NCBI GenBank assembly: GCA_017511945.1
Contig: JAFWHR010000009.1
Location: 1 to 47,691 of the forward strand
Origin: Bacilli bacterium
Lineage (GTDB): Bacteria > Bacillota_I > Bacilli_A > RF39 > UBA660
DNA length: 47,691 nucleotides
Direction: 5' to 3'
Part shown: positions 16,426 to 24,357 of the stretch, in pieces
How the letters are laid out: the number at the start of each line of letters is the position of its first letter
Position numbering within the stretch: the stretch's first letter is position 1
Made by a program: the position numbers and the translations under genes
Notes under the pieces: model-generated
Databases searched by the model: none
Told to the model about the DNA's origin: nothing
Seen by the model: the letters and a program-made list of their open reading frames with translations, nothing else

Positions 16426-18129
16426 ATGGAAGATTTGACAGTTAAAGAGGCATTGGAAAAATATCCATATTTGAAAGAATTTCAAGAAAATACTATTTTT
16501 ACTACTAAAAGTGATATTGAATATATTAAAAGCGGTGAAAAAATTCTTATTGATGGTACTTTTATTTATAAAGAATTTTTAAGAAGGATATTTACAGATG
16601 ATAAGTATTATGATTATGCCTATAGATATTTAAAAGGGAATATAGATAGTTTTTCTTTGGGATATATTGCTTACGGTGATATTGTTGATCAAATAAGATA
16701 CAGTAAAAGGCAAATTATACAAGGACTTTCTATAGTTTTATTAAGGGATGAAGAACAGTTAAATAGCGAATGTTTTGATAAATATGAGAATTTAAAGAAA
16801 GAGGCTTCATATAAAAGTCTTTTGGAAAAATATAAAAATTTTAAATACGATATTAATATTGATAGTGAAGAATATTCTTTTAATGCATGTGATTTGATAA
16901 GGTTTATTTCTCTTAAAGATGATGATTTTGAAAGAGCTTGCAAATCGAGTAAGATTAATGGAGTTAAAAAAGAACATTTTATATATGGCGCATTAAGTTT
17001 TTTTAAAGAAAATAATATAATTGATGAATATTTACTATCAAGATCTACTCTTAGACATTATGATGATATTATTTCAAATAAAAAAGTAGATATAGAAACT
17101 ATTAATCAGTATTTGAAAACTGAAGATGCTTATGTTGATAAAGTTATTTTAAATAAAGATTTAAGAGATTCAATTTTAAATGGAATGCCTGATGATTTAA
17201 GTGATTTAGAAAAAGCGATTTACATCTATATTAAGATGTGCAAGTTACTTAGATATGATGAAGAGTATTACGCAGTTAATCAAAAAGGAGTGGCTACTTT
17301 TAAACATAAAGATATAAATTATGTATCTAATGTTACTCCTTTAAATAATGAAGTAGTATGTTTTGAATTTAATTTGATTTATTCAAAAATGTTAGATGAG
17401 ATTGGAATAAAGTTTAAAACTGATTATAAAAATATGACTGGAGATGCTTATGGACTTAGTCATGCTAATTTGACATTTAGGTGTGATAAGTTTTTAATTA
17501 AGGCTGACTCAGTAACTTCAATTTTAAATAGTGATATGACGCTTGCTAAGTTAAATAAACCTTTAAGAGGTTTAGAGTGTATTAATAAAAATAATTTAAC
17601 TCAAAATGAATTTGAAAATAGTTTAAATAAAGTATATGAAATGATTAGTGAAAAAGAAAAGCAGATAGATGATGTAGATGCGGATTACGAGAAGACAGTT
17701 TTTATGTTAATTGACGAATATTCTAAACTCACTGATAATGTTAAGGAAGTTCCACTTGAGGAGAAAATGACAATTTTAATCGAAAAAGTTAATTCTACAA
17801 ATCTTTCTGGAATGGATTTGATATCATATCTTTTAAGGTTAAAAAAAATACTATTTAATAGATTCCAAAGACAGAATAATGTAAATATTACTATTGTAAG
17901 GAATAATGAAACTCAAGATGATGGTACTATTTCTACGGCGACTATAATAGTTTTGAACCCAACTGGTTTTGAAGATAAGAGTAACACATATTACTTTTTC
18001 GTGCCAGGTGAGGGGCTTATATCTACTACAAAAGGTGAGATACAGTCTCGATTTGATGATGGAATGCTTCAGTATATAAGTGAAGATGGGCCTTTAATTC
18101 CTGGTATTACAGTAGGGAGGGTAAAATGA
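16426..18129 (+). CDS. Predicted transglutaminase-like (papain-fold) protein of unknown function
   Basis: A 567-residue cytoplasmic protein without signal or membrane helix. The central part has the transglutaminase-core order of Cys in VVCFEFNLIYSKMLDEIGI (C312), His in LSHANLTF (H346) and Asp in IKADSV (D361). The spacings, 34 and 15 residues, match the usual core. The Cys sits at the start of a helix, as in that fold. The rest (first 280 residues, mostly helical, and a C-terminal part with VNITIVRNNETQDDG) was not recognised. GGAGG is 7 bases from the ATG at 16426; the ATG at 16420 is too close. The stop overlaps the next gene (ATGA). Protease, amidase or inactive scaffold are all possible. 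Confidence 0.6.
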   Translation: MEDLTVKEALEKYPYLKEFQENTIFTTKSDIEYIKSGEKILIDGTFIYKEFLRRIFTDDKYYDYAYRYLKGNIDSFSLGYIAYGDIVDQIRYSKRQIIQGLSIVLLRDEEQLNSECFDKYENLKKEASYKSLLEKYKNFKYDINIDSEEYSFNACDLIRFISLKDDDFERACKSSKINGVKKEHFIYGALSFFKENNIIDEYLLSRSTLRHYDDIISNKKVDIETINQYLKTEDAYVDKVILNKDLRDSILNGMPDDLSDLEKAIYIYIKMCKLLRYDEEYYAVNQKGVATFKHKDINYVSNVTPLNNEVVCFEFNLIYSKMLDEIGIKFKTDYKNMTGDAYGLSHANLTFRCDKFLIKADSVTSILNSDMTLAKLNKPLRGLECINKNNLTQNEFENSLNKVYEMISEKEKQIDDVDADYEKTVFMLIDEYSKLTDNVKEVPLEEKMTILIEKVNSTNLSGMDLISYLLRLKKILFNRFQRQNNVNITIVRNNETQDDGTISTATIIVLNPTGFEDKSNTYYFFVPGEGLISTTKGEIQSRFDDGMLQYISEDGPLIPGITVGRVK

Positions 18130-18341
18130 TAGATAAGTTAAAGGAAATGAATAATAAGTTAATTTTAATAAATAAAGATGATGAGATAGAGTTAAGAAAG
18201 CAACATTTAATAAGAGAAATTTTAAATAAAAAAGATGTTTTTTTGAATATTAAAATTGAATATGCATATTCTATTTTGAGAGATTTAAAAATTGAAGAGG
18301 AGAATATAGAAAAAGTATATTTAAAACTTATAGATGGGTGA
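18126..18341 (+). CDS. Small hypothetical protein coupled to the transglutaminase-like gene
   Basis: A 71-residue, highly charged, predicted all-helical protein (MIDKLKEMNNKLILINKDDE). It starts in a 4-base ATGA overlap with the upstream gene and has GGAGG-like AGGGAGGG before it, so it is co-translated and may bind the larger protein. No family recognised. Confidence 0.7.
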   Translation: MIDKLKEMNNKLILINKDDEIELRKQHLIREILNKKDVFLNIKIEYAYSILRDLKIEEENIEKVYLKLIDG

Positions 18342-18343
18342 AT

Positions 18344-18372
18344 TTGCAAGTTATCATGTAGTGTGTTATTAT
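18344..18372 (+). promoter_or_regulatory. Promoter of the CFI-box-like gene
   Basis: TTGCAA (18344-18349), 17 bases, TATTAT (18367-18372) with a TGn extension at 18364-18366. Confidence 0.6.
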
Positions 18373-18399
18373 ATACCTACTTTTTGAAAGGAGATATGT

Positions 18400-18774
18400 A
18401 TGAAAGATAAAATAATTTACAAAGATGGTTATTTAAATGAAGCTTGCAAAAGACATTATAGAGATGAATTTGATGAGTCATGTAGTGAACTTAGATTTTT
18501 AAGAGGGCTAAGAGATGAGTATTTATCACATGAAGAGGTTGAGCATTACTACGAAATATCACCTTTGATGATAGAGACAATAAATAATAGTTCTAATCCT
18601 GATGAATTATATGAAACTATCTACAATTCTATAGTTATGGAATGCGCTATAGCACTAGCTTATGGTGCTAGAGAGTATGGAACCAAAAAGTTTAGAGAAG
18701 TTACGGCAGTTTTAGAAGAAGAATATTTAAAACCTGCTGAAGACAAACATGTAAAAGTATTAAGTAGATTATAA
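18400..18774 (+). CDS. Hypothetical protein with CFI-box-like helical segment
   Basis: A 124-residue soluble protein. The segment SELRFLRGLRDEYLSHEEVE followed by HYYEISPLM resembles the LRRFRDxYL...YYRISPP part of CFI-box proteins, which follow a CFIATA motif in many bacterial multidomain proteins. Here a lone Cys (ESCSELR) replaces CFIATA. The second half is a charged helical bundle. AAAGGAG is well placed before the ATG. Function unknown. Confidence 0.65.
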   Translation: MKDKIIYKDGYLNEACKRHYRDEFDESCSELRFLRGLRDEYLSHEEVEHYYEISPLMIETINNSSNPDELYETIYNSIVMECAIALAYGAREYGTKKFREVTAVLEEEYLKPAEDKHVKVLSRL

Positions 18775-18787
18775 TTTTTTAAAATTA

Positions 18788-18796
18788 TGATATAAT
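18788..18796 (+). promoter_or_regulatory. Extended -10 promoter of the PepSY lipoprotein gene
   Basis: TGATATAAT (18788-18796), an extended -10 without an obvious -35. It directly follows an A/T hairpin (ATAATTTT 18771-18778 with AAAATTAT 18781-18788). Confidence 0.4.
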
Positions 18797-18815
18797 TAAT
18801 TTAAGAGGTAAGAAA

Positions 18816-19163
18816 ATGAAGAAAGTTTTGTATTTGCTTTTTGTCGGAGTTGTCATTGTTAGTTTAACAGGATGCGGTGAGAAAAATAGCAAATCTAATG
18901 TTCAGAAAGATACAGGTAGTAGTTCACAAAGTAGTTCTCAGGTAGATACTAATACTTCAGGTAATATCGATTTACAAAAGGCTAAAGAGATTGCTCTTTC
19001 GGATGCAGGCTTTAGTGAAAATGATGTAACAGATTTATCTTATGAAAAAGATGATGACGAAGATAAATATGATGTCAGTTTTAAAAATGGTGGCAAAGAA
19101 TACGACTATGATATCAGTTTATCTGGAGATATTTTAAATAAGAGTGTAGAAAATGACGATTAA
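18816..19163 (+). CDS. PepSY-domain lipoprotein
   Basis: A lipoprotein signal peptide ends in LTGC (lipobox, Cys near residue 20), followed by a Ser/Gln/Asn-rich linker. A C-terminal domain (LQKAKEIALSDAGFSENDV, YDVSFKNGGKEYDYDISLSG) has the PepSY pattern. PepSY domains are proposed to inhibit or chaperone secreted peptidases. The 115-residue product would be anchored on the outer face of the membrane. It is flanked by its own promoter and terminator. Confidence 0.82.
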   Translation: MKKVLYLLFVGVVIVSLTGCGEKNSKSNVQKDTGSSSQSSSQVDTNTSGNIDLQKAKEIALSDAGFSENDVTDLSYEKDDDEDKYDVSFKNGGKEYDYDISLSGDILNKSVENDD

Positions 19164-19180
19164 TTAGCGTCATTTTTTTT
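19152..19180 (+). terminator. Terminator after the PepSY lipoprotein gene
   Basis: AATGACG (19152-19158) pairs with CGTCATT (19168-19174), followed by a T run. The stop codon lies in the loop. Confidence 0.8.
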
Positions 19181-19205
19181 GGCAATTTTTTCTATTAAAA
19201 TTTTA

Positions 19206-19234
19206 TTTACAAATACATTTGTTCGTGATAAAAT
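19206..19234 (+). promoter_or_regulatory. Promoter of the Y-family polymerase gene with LexA-like box in the spacer
   Basis: TTTACA (19206-19211), 17 bases, TAAAAT (19229-19234). Inside the spacer ATACATTTGTTC (19213-19224) matches the Gram-positive LexA consensus GAAC-N4-GTTC at 6 of 8 positions (right half perfect, and followed by G as in CGAAC on the other strand). SOS control of translesion polymerases is well established, and the position is ideal for repression. Confidence 0.5.
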
Positions 19235-19251
19235 TTAAATGGTGATTTGAT

Positions 19252-20697
19252 TTGAAAAAGATTTATATGTGCATTGATTTAAAGAGTTTTTATGCATCGG
19301 TTGAGTGTGCAGAGAGAAACTTAGATCCACTAAATACTAATCTAGTTGTCGCAGATTCTTCTAGAACCGATAAGACGATATGTCTTGCGGTAAGTCCTTC
19401 TTTAAAATCGTTTGGTCTATCTGGAAGATCTAGACTTTATGAGGTAAAAAGTAAAATTAGTAAACTTAATAGGAAAAGAAGATCATCTATAAAATCTTAC
19501 AATTATTTAGATTTAAAAAATAGTAATATAAAAATAGATTTTTTAATTGCCAAACCTAGAATGAAATTATACATGAAATACAGTACTGACATTTATAAAA
19601 TATATTTGAAATATTTATCATCTGACGATATATTTGTCTATTCTATAGATGAGGTGTTTTGTGATATTACTAATTATTTAAAGTACTATAATATGACTAT
19701 TAGAGAACTTGTCACTATGATAATTACTGACGTTTATAAAACTACTGGTATAACGGCTACAGCTGGCATTGGAACTAATCTATATTTAGCTAAGGTTTCC
19801 ATGGATATAGTTGCTAAAAAGGTAGATGCCGATGAAAATGGAGTTAGAATTGCTTTTTTAGATGAGCATAAATATAGAAAGTATTTGTGGGATTATAAAC
19901 CTATTACAGATTTTTGGAGGGTAGGGAAAGGCTATAGTAAGAGACTTGCTAAGTTAGGTATTTATACTATGGGTGATATTGCTTTAAAGTCAGTTTTAGA
20001 TGAAGATGTTTTATATAAATCATTTGGTATTAATGCAGAACTTTTAATTGATCACGCTTGGGGTTATGAACCTTGCACTATTAGAGATATTAAACTATAC
20101 TCTCCTAAGTCAAATAGTATATCTTCATCACAAGTATTAACTTCTCCATATGAAGTATCTAAGGCTAGAATAGTTTTAAAGGAGATGGTAGAATCTCTAT
20201 CTTTAGATTTGGTATATAAAAATTTAGTATCTGATACTTTTACTATTACTGTTGGATATGACATTTCATCTTTAAATAAATCTTCTGATAAGGTTAAAGA
20301 TCACTATGGAAGATATGTTCCAAAACCTACTCATGGAACAGTTAGAACTTTTAAAAAAACTTCATCTAACAAACTTATTTTAGAAAAATTTATAGAGTTT
20401 TATGACAGTAATGTTAAAAGTAATTTACTTGTTAGAAGGATAAATATATCTGCTCATAAACTGTGTTTAGATTCTAATGAAAAAGTATATAAACAGTTAG
20501 ACATATTTAACTTTGAGTATTTAGATAAAAGTATTAATAGAAAATTAGAAGAAGAAAAGTTAGATAAAAAGATAGGAAAAACTATAATAAATATTAAAAA
20601 TAAATATGGTAAAAATTCTATAGTTAAGGCTATGGATTTAGAAGAGGGAGCAACTACTATTAGTAGAAATAAAATGGTAGGGGGTCATATGGGATGA
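19252..20697 (+). CDS. Y-family DNA polymerase, UvrX/UmuC-like
   Basis: Error-prone translesion polymerase. Seen: N-terminal MCIDLKSFYASVEC, the catalytic SIDEVFCDIT (equivalent of the SxDE motif), the helix-hairpin-helix part WRVGKGYSKRLAKLGIYTMGD and a little-finger domain at the C-terminus. At 481 residues it is longer than DinB and belongs to the UvrX/YqjW-type group, which sits next to YolD-like genes. A TTG start at 19252 is chosen from GGTGAT (19241-19246) 5 bases before it. The next gene overlaps by 4 bases (ATGA). Confidence 0.92.
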   Translation: MKKIYMCIDLKSFYASVECAERNLDPLNTNLVVADSSRTDKTICLAVSPSLKSFGLSGRSRLYEVKSKISKLNRKRRSSIKSYNYLDLKNSNIKIDFLIAKPRMKLYMKYSTDIYKIYLKYLSSDDIFVYSIDEVFCDITNYLKYYNMTIRELVTMIITDVYKTTGITATAGIGTNLYLAKVSMDIVAKKVDADENGVRIAFLDEHKYRKYLWDYKPITDFWRVGKGYSKRLAKLGIYTMGDIALKSVLDEDVLYKSFGINAELLIDHAWGYEPCTIRDIKLYSPKSNSISSSQVLTSPYEVSKARIVLKEMVESLSLDLVYKNLVSDTFTITVGYDISSLNKSSDKVKDHYGRYVPKPTHGTVRTFKKTSSNKLILEKFIEFYDSNVKSNLLVRRINISAHKLCLDSNEKVYKQLDIFNFEYLDKSINRKLEEEKLDKKIGKTIINIKNKYGKNSIVKAMDLEEGATTISRNKMVGGHMG

Positions 20698-21077
20698 AAT
20701 ATGAAAGTATTATTAATATGCCTCATCATGTATCTTATAAGCGTTCTAGGATGAGCATATATGAGAGATCTGCTCAGTTCGCACCTTTTGCGGCTTTAAC
20801 GGGATACTCAGATTTAGTATGTGAAGTTTCAAGAAAAGTAGAGTCTAAAAAAATTATTTCTGAAGATAAAAAAGAAGAGATAAATAGTAAACTAAAAAAT
20901 ATTATAGATAGGGATATAGAGGTTATTTACTTTGTCAAAGATAAATATAAAAATGGGGGCATGTATATAGATAAAAAAGGTACTGTTAAAAAAATAGATT
21001 TGTATTTAAGAAAAATTATACTATATGATAAAACTGAGGTGCCGATTGATGACATTTTTGAGTTAAATTACCATTAA
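20694..21077 (+). CDS. YolD-like protein
   Basis: The 127-residue product has the YolD hallmark MSIYERSAQFAPFAALTGYS after PHHVSYKRSR. YolD-like proteins are regularly encoded next to UvrX-type Y-family polymerases and are thought to be UmuD-like functional partners, though their mechanism is unsettled. It overlaps the polymerase gene by 4 bases and is preceded by GGGGGTCAT within it. A strong terminator follows. Confidence 0.88.
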   Translation: MKYESIINMPHHVSYKRSRMSIYERSAQFAPFAALTGYSDLVCEVSRKVESKKIISEDKKEEINSKLKNIIDRDIEVIYFVKDKYKNGGMYIDKKGTVKKIDLYLRKIILYDKTEVPIDDIFELNYH

Positions 21078-21128
21078 AAAAGGACTATAATGAAATTGTT
21101 CTATTTCACTACAGTCCCTTTCTTTTTT
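21077..21128 (+). terminator. Large terminator after the polymerase operon
   Basis: GGACT (21082-21086) with AGTCC (21113-21117) and TGAAAT (21091-21096) with ATTTCA (21103-21108) form a long interrupted stem, A-rich before and T-rich after. Confidence 0.75.
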
Positions 21129-21594
21129 AAGTTCCTCTTATGGTGGGAATCACCAGCTTTTTTTATCGCACATTTGTAATGCAATAATAATATATTAAAA
21201 AACCATTAAAAAGTCAAATAGTATATCACTAATATTATATGTAATTAATTACAAAGTACTCATAATTAATAAAATCTTTAACTTAAATAAAATATATTTT
21301 TGAATTTTCCGTCATCTTTATCAAATTCTTTTATAATATTTATAAAAAAATGTCATTATTAATATAGTACATTTTTGTAATAATTGAAGGAAAAAAGTTT
21401 AAATTATTTATAATGTTAAGCAAATTTTTATCAACACCTTTTACTTAATTCTTATCTAATTAAAAAAACTATTTGATGTTTAAATGATTATATATAATGC
21501 TTAAAAAAACAATTAGACATAAATTGTGCTCATTTAGACAACATTTAAGCAATAGCAAGCATAATAATTTACTATATATGTATAGGAGTAGTAT
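21129..21594 (+). other. Intergenic region: second terminator-like hairpin and direct repeats upstream of the G5 surface protein
   Basis: No gene is visible in these 466 bases. TGGTG (21141-21145) and CACCA (21151-21155) form a hairpin followed by GC and seven T, a second terminator-like structure just after the first. The rest is AT-rich spacer. Just before the next gene, TTAGACA occurs at 21513-21519 and 21534-21540, direct repeats 21 bases apart and flanked by GCTTAAA and TTTAAGC, a plausible activator site. Confidence 0.5.
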
Positions 21595-22272
21595 ATGAAA
21601 AGAAGTGTGTTTATTATTTTGTTTATTGTATTTTTTCCTTTAAATGTAAGAGCAAATATAATGTGTAATGATGGTACTATTAGCCCAAGTTGTACGAGTT
21701 GTCACCAAGGATGCTGCTCTCATCATAGAGGATGTGCATCAGGAGGTAGTTCATCTAGGTCAAATAGATCTTATGTTACACCATCTTATATATATGGTTG
21801 TATGGATTCTAATTCTATAAATTATAATGCATCTGCCAATAGAGATGATGGAAGCTGTATAGCTAAAAAATATGGCTGTATGGATTTAAACGCAGTAAAT
21901 TATGATTCTCTAGCAAATGTAGAAGACAATTCTTGTAAATATAAAAAGGAAATAAAAGAAACAGAAGTTATTAAATTTAAAACTGAATATAAAAAAACAG
22001 ATAAGTTATATGAGGGTGAAGAGAAGACAGAAATAGAAGGAAAGAATGGTACTAAAGAATTAACTTATGAAATTATAGTTGATAAAAATGATGTTGAAAT
22101 TGAAAGAACTAAACTAAGTGAACAAATTATGGAAAATCCCACCAATAAAGTAGTTATGAAAGGTACTAAACCATCTTCAGACATGACAATTCCAGTTTTA
22201 GGTGTATATTCCGTGGCTGCTGGTGGAGCAGCGGTATATGCTGTTAACAAAAATAAGCGTAAAGGATTATAA
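21595..22272 (+). CDS. Secreted mosaic surface protein with CCSHH motif, two Cys-rich repeats and a G5 domain
   Basis: A signal peptide (about residues 1-20, ending NVRA) is followed by CNDGTISPSC and GCCSHHRGC, which resembles the DUF3761-type motif. Then come two tandem repeats, each YGCMD...NY...A...D.SC (about residues 67-88 and 93-114). Such repeats occur in secreted adhesins of other phyla. A G5 domain (about 120-195, with GEEKTEIEGKNGTKELTYE) follows. Near the C-terminus a hydrophobic stretch (IPVLGVYSVAAGGAAVYAV) and a basic tail NKNKRKGL form a membrane or wall anchor, but there is no LPxTG. G5 domains bind GlcNAc-containing polymers, so cell-envelope binding is likely. Confidence 0.7.
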   Translation: MKRSVFIILFIVFFPLNVRANIMCNDGTISPSCTSCHQGCCSHHRGCASGGSSSRSNRSYVTPSYIYGCMDSNSINYNASANRDDGSCIAKKYGCMDLNAVNYDSLANVEDNSCKYKKEIKETEVIKFKTEYKKTDKLYEGEEKTEIEGKNGTKELTYEIIVDKNDVEIERTKLSEQIMENPTNKVVMKGTKPSSDMTIPVLGVYSVAAGGAAVYAVNKNKRKGL

Positions 22273-22292
22273 AAATTTGTATATTAAGTTTT

Positions 22293-22331
22293 TTGCAAAC
22301 ATTTCATATTAATGATAAAATTAATATGAAA
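22293..22331 (+). promoter_or_regulatory. K+ channel promoter overlapped by a 12-bp perfect inverted repeat
   Basis: TTGCAA (22293-22298), 17 bases, TAAAAT (22316-22321). The arms TTTCATATTAAT (22302-22313) and ATTAATATGAAA (22320-22331) are perfect complements with a 6-base centre, enclosing most of the -10. A dimeric repressor site is the simplest reading. Confidence 0.6.
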
Positions 22332-22342
22332 AGAGGTATTTT

Positions 22343-22768
22343 ATGTTTATACTAAAGTTTAAGAGAATTTATATGATTTTTAAAAGAACGGGTGCGATTA
22401 AGATATTTTTTGGTTTTGTTTTATTTATATTGCTATCTTCTTTTTTACTACTTTTGTTTGAGGATAATGTTAAAACTTATGGTGATGCTTTGTGGTACTG
22501 TTTTATATCTTCAACAACTATTGGTTTTGGTGATATCTATGCGGTGACTACTATAGGAAGGATAATAACTGTTGTACTTTCTATTTATGGAATAATAGTT
22601 ACAGCTATGATGACAGGGGTTATAGTTAGTTATTATAATGAATATTTAGAAATTAAGAAAAGTGAAACTATATCTAAGTTTTTAGATAAGTTGGAAGCCT
22701 TACCTAATCTTTCTAAAAAAGAGTTAGAAGATTTATCTGGTAAAATAAAAGAGTTTAATAGAAATTGA
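22343..22768 (+). CDS. Two-helix potassium channel family protein
   Basis: The 141-residue protein has two membrane helices (about 20-40 and 70-92) around a pore loop with TIGFGD (selectivity filter, canonical TVGYGD; G-F-G replaces G-Y-G). A short cytoplasmic coiled tail ends in LPNLSKKELEDLSGKIKE. This is the minimal KcsA-like K+ channel architecture. AGAGGT precedes the ATG. The gene has its own promoter with a striking inverted repeat and no adjacent RCK domain gene. Confidence 0.88.
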   Translation: MFILKFKRIYMIFKRTGAIKIFFGFVLFILLSSFLLLLFEDNVKTYGDALWYCFISSTTIGFGDIYAVTTIGRIITVVLSIYGIIVTAMMTGVIVSYYNEYLEIKKSETISKFLDKLEALPNLSKKELEDLSGKIKEFNRN

Positions 22769-22802
22769 ACTTTTTTTATTGTGTAACTTTGAAAATTTTT
22801 AA

Positions 22803-22831
22803 TTGATTTATACTTAATAGTATGTTAAAAT
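22803..22831 (+). promoter_or_regulatory. Promoter of the polysaccharide cluster
   Basis: TTGATT (22803-22808), 17 bases, TAAAAT (22826-22831). The 48-base leader that follows is purine-rich with repeated TAGGAGG/TAGGTAGG elements before the AAGGAG ribosome site. Confidence 0.55.
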
Positions 22832-22879
22832 TAGTAGGAGGATTTAGGTAGGTAGGAAGCCTTTTTAAGGAGTAGTAGT

Positions 22880-23557
22880 ATGAATGATGAATTAGTAATT
22901 ATATCAAAAAGTAATAGTAAATTTTTAACTATAAAAATGCATGTATATTTGTTTGTTAAAAGGGTATTTGATATGTTGATGGCATTACTAGGATGTGTAT
23001 GTTTAATTCCCTTAACGATTATTATTAAGATATGTAGTTTAGTTACTAAAGATTTTGCATCAATCTTTTATAAACAGAAGAGAATCGGTAAAAATGGGAA
23101 ATACATATATATTTACAAATTTAGAACAATGGTTCCAAATGCTGAGGAGGAACTAAAAAAATTACTTAAAAAGCCTAAGTATAAAAAACAGTGGAAGAAA
23201 AATCAAAAGTTAGATAGTGATCCACGAATAACTAAGATAGGTAGTTTTTTAAGAAAGACATCTTTGGATGAAGTCCCACAATTTATAAATGTATTAAAAG
23301 GTGATATGTCTATGATTGGACCTAGACCTCTTGTTGAAGGTGAGTTAGATGCTCATAATGGGAATCATGAATTATATGAATCTGTGAGACCTGGTATTAC
23401 AGGATGGTGGGCTGCGTGTTCTAGATCAAACTGTGAATCATATGATGAAAGACTCGAACTTGAATATTACTATATAAGAAATAAGGGTTTTAAAATAGAT
23501 ATTAAATGCATATTTAAAACTATTAAGGTAGTTTTAAAAAGAGATGGTGCGAAGTAG
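22880..23557 (+). CDS. Initiating sugar transferase (polyprenyl-phosphate hexose-1-phosphate transferase)
   Basis: Membrane enzyme that starts each repeat unit by transferring a sugar phosphate from a UDP-sugar to undecaprenyl phosphate. The N-terminal membrane hairpin (about 27-56) is followed by FYKQKRIGKNGK, KFRTM, SLDEVPQFINVLKGDMSMIG and GPRPL, all hallmarks of the bacterial sugar transferase family. Length 225 residues is the short, monotopic form. It is the first gene of the cluster, directly under a promoter. Confidence 0.93.
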   Translation: MNDELVIISKSNSKFLTIKMHVYLFVKRVFDMLMALLGCVCLIPLTIIIKICSLVTKDFASIFYKQKRIGKNGKYIYIYKFRTMVPNAEEELKKLLKKPKYKKQWKKNQKLDSDPRITKIGSFLRKTSLDEVPQFINVLKGDMSMIGPRPLVEGELDAHNGNHELYESVRPGITGWWAACSRSNCESYDERLELEYYYIRNKGFKIDIKCIFKTIKVVLKRDGAK

Positions 23558-24343
23558 GTGTCTGATTACATGAATTACAAAAAAAATAAAATTTCAATAA
23601 TAACACCAGTTTATAATTGTGAAAATTTTATAGAACAAACTATTAAAACAGTTTTAAATCAAACTTATACAAATTGGGAAATGTTACTTGTTGATGATTG
23701 TTCTCCTGATAGTTCAGCAGAAATAATAAAAAAATATTCAAAAAAAGATAAAAGAATTAAATATTTTAAATTAGAAGAAAATAGTGGAGCAGCATCTGCG
23801 AGAAATAGGGCTTTAAAAGAATCAAAAGGAAGATTTATTGCTTATTTGGATGCAGATGATTTATGGAGTAATGATAAATTAGAAAAACAAATTAAATTTA
23901 TGATAGAAAATAATTATGCATTTACCTGTACTGATTATGAAAAAATAGATGAAAAAGGAAACAGTTTAAAAATTGTTAAAATACCGAAAAAAGTAAATTA
24001 TAATTTATTTTTAAGAAATACTATTATACAAACCGTAGGAGTTATGATAGATACTAAAATAACTGGTAAAGATGTATTAATAATGCCAGATATAAGAAGA
24101 AGACAAGATGCAGCAACATGGTGTCAATTACTTAAAAGTGGATATGATTGTTATGAAGTGCCTGAAGTGTTATCTTATTATAGGGTCGTTTCCAATTCAC
24201 TTTCAAGTAACAAATTTAAAGCTGTTAAAATGAATTGGTATTGGTATAGAAAAATAGAGAAGTTATCATTATTTAAAACATGTTATTGTTTTATAGGATA
24301 TGCATTTAATGCGGTAAAGAAAAGAATATATGTTAAGAAGTAG
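23558..24343 (+). CDS. Glycosyltransferase family 2
   Basis: GT-A fold inverting glycosyltransferase: ISIITPVYNCENFIEQTIKT, VDDCSPDSS and the metal-binding DADD motif (AYLDADDLW). It would add a sugar to the lipid-linked repeat unit on the cytoplasmic side. 261 residues from the GTG at 23558; an ATG at 23570 with AGGTG 11 bases before it is an equally good start. Immediately follows the sugar transferase stop. Confidence 0.9.
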   Translation: MSDYMNYKKNKISIITPVYNCENFIEQTIKTVLNQTYTNWEMLLVDDCSPDSSAEIIKKYSKKDKRIKYFKLEENSGAASARNRALKESKGRFIAYLDADDLWSNDKLEKQIKFMIENNYAFTCTDYEKIDEKGNSLKIVKIPKKVNYNLFLRNTIIQTVGVMIDTKITGKDVLIMPDIRRRQDAATWCQLLKSGYDCYEVPEVLSYYRVVSNSLSSNKFKAVKMNWYWYRKIEKLSLFKTCYCFIGYAFNAVKKRIYVKK

Positions 24344-24357
24344 GTGATTTAAGTATT

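Noticed and set aside
22197-22272. LPxTG sorting signal in the G5 surface protein
   Set aside because: The C-terminus has helix and basic tail but only IPVLG before it, no threonine-glycine motif, so sortase anchoring is not claimed.
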